48,520 nt of DNA from the NCBI GenBank assembly GCA_015061745.1, contig SUWB01000022.1, positions 1 through 48,520 of the forward strand. The letters are read 5' to 3'. This DNA comes from Lentisphaerota bacterium. Lineage in GTDB: Bacteria > Verrucomicrobiota > Lentisphaeria > Victivallales > Victivallaceae. Below, piece after piece: positions 24,418 through 31,792 of the stretch (its first letter is position 1; each line of letters begins with the position of its first letter). Under the pieces are notes generated by a model, which did not search any database, was not told the origin of the DNA, and saw only the letters and a list, made by a program, of their open reading frames with translations. The translations under genes were made by a program, and so were the position numbers.

Positions 24418-25476
24418 ATGGAACGATTCAAAGCATTGCTTGATGAACTGAAGTGCACCGGGAAACTTTCTGGTGAGGGGTGGCTTTATCTTCTTTCCAG
24501 ACCGGCAGATTCTTTCAGAAATGCGGCTGCGTCTCTGGCGGAAAAAATCACCATTGAGAGATTCGGAAACAAGATCTTTGTGCGGGGAATCGTTGAATTT
24601 TCAAATTTCTGTTCCAATGACTGTTACTACTGCGGGATCCGCTGTTCCAATAAAAAGACGGAACGTTACCGGCTGGAGGAAAAAGAGATCCTTGAATGTT
24701 GTTCCGCCGGATATGAATACGGATTCCGTACCTTTGTACTGCAAAGCGGTGAAGATGCCTTCTGGAACCCTGAACGTCTGGCGGTTCTTGTGAAAAAAAT
24801 AAAAGCCCGTTTCCCAGAATGTGCCGTCACTCTTTCGGTGGGGGAACTGGAGCGTCCTCAATATCAGCAGCTCTTTGATGCCGGGTGTGACCGTTATCTG
24901 CTCCGTCACGAAAGTGCCTCCCCTGAACATTATGCAATGATCCATCCTGAACGACAGAAATGGAGTTCCCGGATGAAATGTTTGCAGGATTTGAAAGAAA
25001 TCGGATTCCAGACCGGGTGCGGGTTTATGGTGGGCTCTCCGGGACAGACGTTGGAACATCTTGTGTGCGATATGGAGTTTTTAAGCTCCTTCAAACCTCA
25101 TATGATCGGTATCGGTCCTTTTATTCCCCATTGCGATACCCCTTATGCCAAAGAAAAAAGCGGCAGTGTGGAACTGACTTTGCTTTTGCTGAGTTTGTGC
25201 CGTATTATGCTGCCTGATGTGCTGCTTCCCGCAACAACGGCTTTGGGAACTTTATTGCCCGACGGCAGGGAATTGGGGATCCGGGCAGGAGCAAATGTGG
25301 TGATGCCTAATATTTCTCCTGCGGAATGCCGGGAAAAATATTCTCTTTACAACAATAAAAACAGTGCAGATCCCGGTTCGACCGGAGTTCTGCAATCCGG
25401 ATTACAGAAAAAACTTGCCGCCATCGGACGGGAAATCGTCATCGCCCGGGGGGATTATGGAGAGAAAATATGTTGA
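24418..25476 (+). CDS. hydE: [FeFe]-hydrogenase maturase HydE-type radical SAM enzyme
   Basis: 352 residues. The radical-SAM CxxxCxxC is at Cys65, Cys69 and Cys72 in FCSNDCYYCGIRCSN. HydE-specific blocks follow: GFRTFVLQSGEDAFW near residue 102, CDRYLLRHESASPEHY, LKEIGFQTGCGFMVGSPGQT, HMIGIGPFIPHCDTPYA near 225-240, LPATTALGTLLPDGRE and GANVVMPNISP. HydE acts on an iron-cysteine-CO-CN intermediate when the [2Fe] H-cluster is assembled. The cysteines of the optional second cluster near the C-terminus are absent, which is tolerated in the family. HydF, HydG and HydA are not in the window. It overlaps the next gene by 7 nt, so it heads the nitrogenase-like operon. A HydE paralogue with a different substrate is possible. 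Confidence 0.9.
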   Translation: MERFKALLDELKCTGKLSGEGWLYLLSRPADSFRNAAASLAEKITIERFGNKIFVRGIVEFSNFCSNDCYYCGIRCSNKKTERYRLEEKEILECCSAGYEYGFRTFVLQSGEDAFWNPERLAVLVKKIKARFPECAVTLSVGELERPQYQQLFDAGCDRYLLRHESASPEHYAMIHPERQKWSSRMKCLQDLKEIGFQTGCGFMVGSPGQTLEHLVCDMEFLSSFKPHMIGIGPFIPHCDTPYAKEKSGSVELTLLLLSLCRIMLPDVLLPATTALGTLLPDGRELGIRAGANVVMPNISPAECREKYSLYNNKNSADPGSTGVLQSGLQKKLAAIGREIVIARGDYGEKIC

Positions 25477-26228
25477 AACTGGCATTTTACGGCAAAGGGG
25501 GTATCGGCAAATCCACGACTGTGTCCAATATTGCTCTGGCTCTCGCTGAAAAGAACTTGAAAGTCCTTCAAATCGGATGCGACCCCAAAGCTGATTCCAC
25601 CTCTTTGCTGCTTCACGGCGGTAAAGTAACTCCCGTTCTTGATATGATCCGCAAAGGAAGTTCCTTTTCTCTTGATGATATCAGTCAGAAAGGGGAGGGC
25701 AATGTGATTTGCGTCGAATCAGGCGGCCCCGCCCCCGGTGTGGGATGTGCCGGACGGGGTATCATCGCGGCTTTGGAAACCTTGGAAAAAAAAGGGGCTT
25801 TTGCTGAATGGGCTCCCGATGTCGTTCTTTATGATGTTCTGGGAGATGTGGTTTGCGGTGGTTTTTCAATGCCTATGCGCAACGGCTTTGCGGACTTTGT
25901 TTTTATTCTGACTTCAGGTGAAAATATGGCGATCCACGCTGCGGCCAACATCGCTATGGCAGTGGGGAACTTCAGTGCGAGGAATTATGCGAAACTGGGG
26001 GGATTCATTCTCAACAAACGCAATGTAAAAAATGAAATTGCCAAAGTTGAGGAGCTGGCTTGCGACTTCAACAGTGTGGTTGCCGGTTCCCTTGAATGGA
26101 GCGAAGTTGTCCAGGAGGCTGAAGAACTTAAAAAATGCGTCTTGAGTGCATTCCCGGATTCTCCGGAAGCTCAAGGATACAGAAACCTTGCCGCAGCTGT
26201 TATGGAAAGGTGCCGGATACTCCAATGA
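25470..26228 (+). CDS. Nitrogenase reductase-like iron protein H1
   Basis: 252 residues, a little shorter than NifH. The P-loop GKGGIGKST is at residues 8-16 and [11 protein letters not shown] at 34-44. The two cysteines that hold the bridging [4Fe-4S] cluster of the homodimer are Cys93 (GVGCAGRG) and Cys129 (LGDVVCGGF). The Arg of GCAGRG is kept. It should be an ATP-dependent electron donor to a NifDK-like partner. The following D1-K1 pair, reached by an ATGA overlap, is its likely partner. It belongs to the nitrogenase-like superfamily outside true nitrogenases, since neither nifENB nor normal NifDK is present. Its start MLK overlaps the hydE stop by 7 nt. Confidence 0.92.
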   Translation: MLKLAFYGKGGIGKSTTVSNIALALAEKNLKVLQIGCDPKADSTSLLLHGGKVTPVLDMIRKGSSFSLDDISQKGEGNVICVESGGPAPGVGCAGRGIIAALETLEKKGAFAEWAPDVVLYDVLGDVVCGGFSMPMRNGFADFVFILTSGENMAIHAAANIAMAVGNFSARNYAKLGGFILNKRNVKNEIAKVEELACDFNSVVAGSLEWSEVVQEAEELKKCVLSAFPDSPEAQGYRNLAAAVMERCRILQ

Positions 26229-27538
26229 ATGTTTCAGAAAAAATTACCATTCCTGTGAGGGATTGCGAATTTCCCCAGCCCTTTCCGGGAGGTTTGGAAT
26301 ACAATGCTCCTGCCCGGGGAATGTGGAATATCGTTCATACGGGAATGCTTCTTCCTGAAGCTCATCAGATCTACGTTTGCGCCCGGGGCTGTCTGCGGGG
26401 CGTCATTCTGACTGCCGCTGAAATGAATGCGATGGACAGAATGTCCTGGGTGAGCATTGAAGAAAATGATTTTTTCGATTCTTCAATGGAAGAGAATGTT
26501 GTGGAAGGTGTCACTGATATATTGAACAAACTTCCCCGGAAGCCCCCTGTGGTGCTGGTCTTTTTGAGCTGCATACAACTCTTTGCCGGAATTGATTTTC
26601 CCTCTTGCCTTGCTGAATTGAAAAGCCGTTTCCCGGACATTGAATTTGTTGACTGCTATATGAATCCCACAATGCGGAAAAGCGGTCTGACTCCCGATCA
26701 GCTTATGAGAAAACAGCTCTATCTCCTCTTGAAAGCAGAAAAGGAGCTGGAAAAAAAGTCCATAAACCTTTTGGGAAGCGATTTTGCGGCTGACCGAAGC
26801 AGCGAACTTTTCAAGTGGTTTGATGAAAATGGTATCCTGTGCCGTGAAATTACCCGCTGCCGTACCTATGAAGAATATCTGGAAATGGGGAAAAGTTCTC
26901 TCAATATGACCTGGATCCCCCAGGCTGTTGCGGGGGCAGAAGAACTGTGCCGCCGATTGGGACAGAAACATCTGCATCTGCCCATTTGTTACGGGGAAGA
27001 AGAAATCGACAGAAATTATGCATCTCTGGCAGAAGCTCTTGCTTTGCCGGTTCCGGATTTTTCCGCAGAAAAGGAGTTTGCGGAAAATGCCTTGAAAAAA
27101 ACGCTTCAAAAAATCGGGGGGACGCCTCTTTTTCTGGATTACACTGCAACTCCCCGGATTTTAAGTTTGGCCAGACGGCTGCTTGAAACAGGATTCAACG
27201 TGAAGCGTATTTATGCTGATGTTTTTATTCCCGGGGATAAAGAGGACCTTGAGGTTTTGAAAAAATATTTCCCCGCTGTGGAAATCACGCCGACTCTTGA
27301 TGTGAATATGCGTTTTGCAGCTCCTGAGGAAAGGAACAAAAACGCACTTTCCATCGGACAGAAAGCTGCCTTTTTTACCGGCACTCCCCATTTCGTCGAT
27401 CTGGTGTGGGGCAGGGGATTTTTCGGTCATTCCGGTGTGGCAGCCATTGCCGGCCTGATTGAGGACGCTTGGGAAAATCCCAAAGATATCTGTGAGGTCA
27501 TCAGTCACAAAGGTTGGGGGTGCGAAAGCTGTTTATGA
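26225..27538 (+). CDS. Nitrogenase-like component 1, NifD-type subunit D1
   Basis: 437 residues, starting at the ATG that overlaps the H1 stop (ATGA). Oxidoreductase/nitrogenase component 1 fold. P-cluster-like cysteines are Cys52/Cys56 (YVCARGCLRG) and Cys116 (FLSCIQLFAGIDF). Family blocks HTGMLLPEAHQIYVCARGC and LTPDQLMRKQLYLLLKAEKEL resemble nitrogenase-like proteins of unknown function that I recall from anaerobic Firmicutes. Aligned by eye, the segment ALNLIHCY of NifD, which gives the FeMo-co cysteine ligand, is LNMTWIPQ here, so that ligand is missing. The protein ends in CESC, a CxxC tail. Expected to pair with K1. Substrate unknown. Confidence 0.85.
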   Translation: MNVSEKITIPVRDCEFPQPFPGGLEYNAPARGMWNIVHTGMLLPEAHQIYVCARGCLRGVILTAAEMNAMDRMSWVSIEENDFFDSSMEENVVEGVTDILNKLPRKPPVVLVFLSCIQLFAGIDFPSCLAELKSRFPDIEFVDCYMNPTMRKSGLTPDQLMRKQLYLLLKAEKELEKKSINLLGSDFAADRSSELFKWFDENGILCREITRCRTYEEYLEMGKSSLNMTWIPQAVAGAEELCRRLGQKHLHLPICYGEEEIDRNYASLAEALALPVPDFSAEKEFAENALKKTLQKIGGTPLFLDYTATPRILSLARRLLETGFNVKRIYADVFIPGDKEDLEVLKKYFPAVEITPTLDVNMRFAAPEERNKNALSIGQKAAFFTGTPHFVDLVWGRGFFGHSGVAAIAGLIEDAWENPKDICEVISHKGWGCESCL

Positions 27539-28683
27539 GGATCGTAAGTTCAGTTATTTCAGTTCATTCTTCTGATACAGCAGGAGTCAACTCCGCTCTT
27601 TATGAGTTGGGGGGGATGTGTGTCGTTCACGATGCGTCCGGATGTAATTCCACTTATACCACCCACGATGAACCCCGCTGGTATCATCAGCCCGGCAGAA
27701 CTTATATCTCTGCTTTGACTGAAAATGATGTCATTATGGGCAATGATGAACGCTTTATTGATAATGTGGTCAAAAGTGCTGCCAATTTTCCCCGGTGCCG
27801 TTTTATTGCCATTTGCGGTTCACCTCTGCCGGTGATGGTTGGAACTGACTTTGATGCCCTGGGCCGTGAAATCGAATTTCGTACCCGCATTCCGGTATTG
27901 GCTTTGCACACCAACGGTATGCGTTCTTATCTGGCGGGAGTCAATGAGGCTTTGATCGCCTTTGCTGAACGATTCTGTGATGATAATGTGAAAAAATGTT
28001 CCCGCAGAGTGAATGTGCTTGGGGCTACGCCTCTGGATTTCTCTGTCAACGGATCAATCGGTTCCATTTGCCGCTGGCTTGAAGAAAAGAACTTTGCAGT
28101 CAACTCGGTTTGGAGTATGAACTCCTCTTTTGAGCAGCTTGTGCAAGCCGGAAATGCTGAAGTCAATCTGGTCATATCTTCGGCTGCGTTAAAGCTGGCA
28201 GAATATATGGAGAAGCGTTTTCAAATTCCTTTTGTTGCAGGAGTTCCTGTCGGCAAAAGGTTTGCAGATCACTGTGCAGAAGCACTGAAAAAGGTCTGCC
28301 AAAACGGTGTTTCTCAGAAAACGGCTGTGGATTTGAGAACTCCCGGCAAAAAGGCTTGTGTAATCGGCGAAACTTTGTGGAGTTCTTCTCTTGCTTGTGC
28401 GTTGGAAATGGATTTGAAACTTGAAACAAGAGTGCTTGATCCTCTGGAGGAGGAATTTGCATTTACCCGGGAAGGGGATCTGCACGTCCCTGATGAAAAT
28501 GCTGTGGAAAAAGCATTTGCAGAGTCGGAAATCATTTTTGCCGATCCCCTTTATAAACCGGTTGTTCCTGCGGGAGGACGCTTTTGTGCAATTCCCCACG
28601 AAGCCTTTTCCGGAAGATGTTTCCGGAAAAATATGAAAGATCTGTGCTGCAAAAATCTTGAAAAGGAATTTAATATATGTTGA
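27535..28683 (+). CDS. Nitrogenase-like component 1, NifK-type subunit K1
   Basis: 382 residues, starting at an ATGA overlap with D1; an earlier frame start is not supported. The N-terminal block has [18 protein letters not shown] with Cys37 and the DEPRW signature at 45-49. Where NifK has its later P-cluster cysteine (TTCxxEVIGDD) this protein has [11 protein letters not shown], so that ligand is replaced. [18 protein letters not shown] and [15 protein letters not shown] follow. Short for NifK, consistent with the nitrogenase-like groups rather than true nitrogenase. It probably forms a heterotetramer with D1, receiving electrons from H1. The stop overlaps the H2 start with the same ATATGTTGA junction as hydE-H1. 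Confidence 0.83.
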   Translation: MRIVSSVISVHSSDTAGVNSALYELGGMCVVHDASGCNSTYTTHDEPRWYHQPGRTYISALTENDVIMGNDERFIDNVVKSAANFPRCRFIAICGSPLPVMVGTDFDALGREIEFRTRIPVLALHTNGMRSYLAGVNEALIAFAERFCDDNVKKCSRRVNVLGATPLDFSVNGSIGSICRWLEEKNFAVNSVWSMNSSFEQLVQAGNAEVNLVISSAALKLAEYMEKRFQIPFVAGVPVGKRFADHCAEALKKVCQNGVSQKTAVDLRTPGKKACVIGETLWSSSLACALEMDLKLETRVLDPLEEEFAFTREGDLHVPDENAVEKAFAESEIIFADPLYKPVVPAGGRFCAIPHEAFSGRCFRKNMKDLCCKNLEKEFNIC

Positions 28684-29438
28684 AGATAGCTGTTTACGGA
28701 AAAGGCGGTATCGGCAAGTCCACCGTGACTTCCAATCTGGCTGCCGCATTTGCTCTGCGGGGGAAAAAGGTCATTCAGATCGGCTGTGATCCCAAAGCGG
28801 ATTCCACAGTCAATCTGCTTAACGGCGAACCCCTGACTCCGGTAATGAATTATCTCCAGACTCACGATGAAGACCCGGAAAAAATTGAAGATATCGCCAA
28901 AGAGGGCTTCGGCGGTGTGCTGTGCATCGAAACCGGCGGCCCCACTCCGGGGCTCGGATGTGCCGGAAGAGGCATCGTTACCACCTTTGCATTGCTTGAG
29001 TCGCTGGAACTTTTTGAAGAACGCAAGCCCGATGTGGTGCTGTATGACGTTCTGGGAGATGTGGTCTGCGGCGGTTTTGCCGCTCCCATCCGCGAGGGAT
29101 ACGCTTCAAAGGTGCTTATTGTTACTTCAGGAGAAAAAATGGCCCTTTATGCCGCCGGAAACATCAAGCGGGCTGTTGACAACTTTGCCGACCGGGGATA
29201 TGCAGTTGTCAGGGGGATCGTTATGAACCGCAGGGCCGTTGAAAATGAAGAAGAAAAGGTCCGTGCCTTTGCCGAAGCCAACGATTTGCCCATTGTGGCA
29301 GACATTCCCCGGAGCAATGACATCATCCGCTTTGAAGATATGGGAAAAACCGTTATTGAAGGGGACAGCTCTCTGCCTGTCAGTCAGGCCTTTCTTGAGC
29401 TGGCGGATCTTCTTATTTCTGAAGAAGGTGAGGAATAA
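28677..29438 (+). CDS. Nitrogenase reductase-like iron protein H2
   Basis: 253 residues. The P-loop GKGGIGKST is at residues 8-16 and [11 protein letters not shown] at 34-44. Cluster cysteines are Cys95 (GLGCAGRG) and Cys131 (LGDVVCGGF). Clearly paralogous to H1, but with differences across the nucleotide-switch and docking regions (H2 [16 protein letters not shown] against H1 DMIRKGSSFSLDDI). The two probably serve different catalytic partners or different steps. The gene starts MLK and overlaps the K1 stop by 7 nt, exactly as H1 does with hydE, supporting a tandem duplication of the whole HDK unit. ATP-driven electron donor to D2-K2 by position. Confidence 0.92.
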   Translation: MLKIAVYGKGGIGKSTVTSNLAAAFALRGKKVIQIGCDPKADSTVNLLNGEPLTPVMNYLQTHDEDPEKIEDIAKEGFGGVLCIETGGPTPGLGCAGRGIVTTFALLESLELFEERKPDVVLYDVLGDVVCGGFAAPIREGYASKVLIVTSGEKMALYAAGNIKRAVDNFADRGYAVVRGIVMNRRAVENEEEKVRAFAEANDLPIVADIPRSNDIIRFEDMGKTVIEGDSSLPVSQAFLELADLLISEEGEE

Positions 29439-29444
29439 GATACA

Positions 29445-30746
29445 ATGGCTGGAAACTATTATTACATCACGGCAGAAAAACTGGCGGAACAGGGATCAAA
29501 AAATATTCCTGATGAATTGATCGGGAACAAGCATTTGATTTACAGTTCTCCCGCCACTTTGGCCTTTAATTCCCCCGGTGCTCAGGGATTTGGAGTCAAA
29601 CGGGCCGGACTTGCTGTGCCGGATTCAGTTATGCTTCTGGTGGCCCCCCGCTGCTGCGGAAGGAATACTTCTGCTCTGGCAGCTCCCGGCAATCTCGGAG
29701 AACGGTTTTTCTATCTCCTTCTTGACGATACCGATATTGTTACGGGCCGCCACCTGGTCAGGATCCCTGAGGCCGTCAAAGAGGTGTGTGATTCCCTGCC
29801 GCAGAAGCCCAGCGCGGTGATGATCTGCATTACCTGTGTGGATGCTCTTTTGGGTACTGATATGGAGCGTGTCTGCCGCAAATGTATTGAAAAGGCCGGA
29901 GTGCCGGTTGAACCCTGTTATATGTATGCCTTGACCCGTGAAGGTCGTCTGCCCCCTATGGTACAGGTGCGGAAAAGCGTTTATTCTCTTTTGAAACCCT
30001 TGCCGAAGCGGTCGGATGCAGTGAATATATTGGGCTTTTTTACCGCTTTGAGCGAAGAAAGTGAATTGCGTTTTCTGCTGAAAAAGGCAGGGGTATCCAA
30101 GATCAGGGAACTTGCTTTGTGCGGCACTTTTCAGGAATATCTTGAAATGGCTGAAGCCAATTTCAACATCGTTCTCAATCAGGAAGCAAGGTTTGCGGCT
30201 GCTGATTTGGAAAAACGTCTGGGGATCCCCAGTATAGAACTTGTCCGCTTGTATCAGTTGGATAAGATCCGTCATCAGTACCAGCTTTTTGCGGCTGCCA
30301 TAGGGTGTGAGTTTGACGATGAAAAGTATTTCAAAGAAGCGGAAAATACATTGCAGGATTTCATAAAACGCCACGGAAAACTGCGGATTTCCGTCGGCGA
30401 ATGGCTCAATGCTGATCCTTTTGAACTTGCTCTTGCGCTGCTCCGCTACGGTTTTGAAGTTCCTGAAATTTTCGGAACCGTCGGTGAAGGAAATTTCGTC
30501 TGGGTGAAGCGCATTGCCCAGTTGAGTCCGGAAACAAGGATCAGTTCAAATTTATCCCCCACGATGCTGCATTATGCTGACAATACTGTTCCGTGTGATC
30601 TCTGTATCGGTAAGGATGCCCGCTATTATCACCCCGGAGTCCCCGGCGTTGACTGGAACGGGGAAGTTCAGCCTTTCGGATATGACGGCGTAAAAAGACT
30701 TTTTACAGAACTTGATGCTGCTTTGACGGCCGGAAAGGAGAGCTGA
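29445..30746 (+). CDS. Nitrogenase-like component 1, NifD-type subunit D2
   Basis: 433 residues, starting 6 nt after H2 with GAGGA upstream. Diverged from D1 but with the same plan. Cys70/Cys71 in LLVAPRCCGRNTS and Cys131 in MICITCVDALLGTDM (Cys128 nearby) match P-cluster-type positions. A long N-terminal extension (residues 1-60) precedes them. The region aligned to the FeMo-co cysteine of NifD is FNIVLNQEAR, with no cysteine. Near the C-terminus a CxxC (VPCDLCIGKDARYYHPGVPG) is followed by a conserved-looking VDWNGEVQPFGYDG. Presumed heteromeric partner of K2; the substrate is unknown. A scaffold role like NifEN is an alternative. Confidence 0.83.
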   Translation: MAGNYYYITAEKLAEQGSKNIPDELIGNKHLIYSSPATLAFNSPGAQGFGVKRAGLAVPDSVMLLVAPRCCGRNTSALAAPGNLGERFFYLLLDDTDIVTGRHLVRIPEAVKEVCDSLPQKPSAVMICITCVDALLGTDMERVCRKCIEKAGVPVEPCYMYALTREGRLPPMVQVRKSVYSLLKPLPKRSDAVNILGFFTALSEESELRFLLKKAGVSKIRELALCGTFQEYLEMAEANFNIVLNQEARFAAADLEKRLGIPSIELVRLYQLDKIRHQYQLFAAAIGCEFDDEKYFKEAENTLQDFIKRHGKLRISVGEWLNADPFELALALLRYGFEVPEIFGTVGEGNFVWVKRIAQLSPETRISSNLSPTMLHYADNTVPCDLCIGKDARYYHPGVPGVDWNGEVQPFGYDGVKRLFTELDAALTAGKES

Positions 30747-30750
30747 TAAA

Positions 30751-31788
30751 ATGAAAGGATTTCTCAAACGTCTTTCCCCCTTTGCTCCGGATAACTCCGG
30801 TGTCGTTTCTGCTCTTTTTGAACTGGGCGGACTGATTGCCATTTGCGATGCCGGTGGATGCACAGGAAATGTCTGCGGATTTGATGAACCCCGGTGGTTT
30901 ACGATGCGCAGTGCGGTTTTCAGCACCGGTATGCGGGATATGGATGCTATCCTCGGGCGGGATAATTTGCTTGTAGACAAGATCGTTTCAGCTCAGGAAA
31001 GTGTCCAGGCTCCTTTTATTGTTCTGGTGGGAACTCCGGTTCCGGCGGTGATCGCTACGGATTTCAAAGCTCTGCGCCGGATGACGGAAAAACGTACCGG
31101 AGTTCCGGTGCTGACCGTTGAAAGCACCGGTGTCAACGGATATGATAAAGGAGCTTCAAAAGCTCTTGAAATGCTGTTTGATGCATTTGCTGTTGAAAAA
31201 TTTGCCGTTGAAGCTGATACAACTGGTGTCCTCGGTGCGACTCCGCTTGATTTCAGTTCCTGCCGGGCAGGCGGATACATCACTTCCGCCCTGCCGGGAA
31301 AGGTCAACGTTTACGGTATGGGAGCGGGACTTCAGGAAATAAAAAAGGCTTCTGCTGCGGCTCTTAATCTTGTGGTCTCTCCGGCCGGTATTGCCGCTGC
31401 CGTGCTTTTGGAAAAACGCTTCGGAACCCCGTGGAAGATGACGTGCCCCTGGATTCCGGAATCTGTAACAAATGAAATACCGGCTGCAAAAGGAAAGAGA
31501 GTCATCGTGCTTCATCAGCAGATCGCCGGTGTTTCTTTGCGGGAACTGCTCTTGAAAGCCGGAGCTGCCGATGTGGCTGTTGCAAGTTACTTTATGATGG
31601 AAAAATCTCTTATGCAGATTCAGGATCGGCTTTTGAAAGAAGAAGATGATCTTTCTGCTATGGTCAGGGATTTCAACGCAGATATTGTAATCGCTGACAG
31701 AAATTTCAAAAAAGTGCTGCCGGATTTCAAGGGGAGTTTTATTGATTTTCCTCATTTCGCTGTTTCAGGAAGATTGCTGGACGAGTGA
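30751..31788 (+). CDS. Nitrogenase-like component 1, NifK-type subunit K2
   Basis: 345 residues with AAAGGAGA upstream. The N-terminal block CDAGGCTGNVCGFDEPRW has Cys37 and DEPRW at 45-49, aligned exactly with K1, plus an extra Cys42. As in K1, the later P-cluster position is replaced (GTPVPAVIATD). VESTGVNGYDKGASKAL and [12 protein letters not shown] match the K1 blocks. It is about 37 residues shorter than K1. The pair D2-K2 may form a catalytic unit or an assembly scaffold fed by H2. It ends 4 nt before hypF, so the nitrogenase-like and hyp genes are one operon. Confidence 0.83.
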   Translation: MKGFLKRLSPFAPDNSGVVSALFELGGLIAICDAGGCTGNVCGFDEPRWFTMRSAVFSTGMRDMDAILGRDNLLVDKIVSAQESVQAPFIVLVGTPVPAVIATDFKALRRMTEKRTGVPVLTVESTGVNGYDKGASKALEMLFDAFAVEKFAVEADTTGVLGATPLDFSSCRAGGYITSALPGKVNVYGMGAGLQEIKKASAAALNLVVSPAGIAAAVLLEKRFGTPWKMTCPWIPESVTNEIPAAKGKRVIVLHQQIAGVSLRELLLKAGAADVAVASYFMMEKSLMQIQDRLLKEEDDLSAMVRDFNADIVIADRNFKKVLPDFKGSFIDFPHFAVSGRLLDE

Positions 31789-31792
31789 CATT

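Noticed and set aside
25470..31788. True nitrogen-fixing nif operon
   Set aside because: The D subunits lack the FeMo-co cysteine, the K subunits are short with a missing cluster cysteine, and no nifE, nifN or nifB is present.
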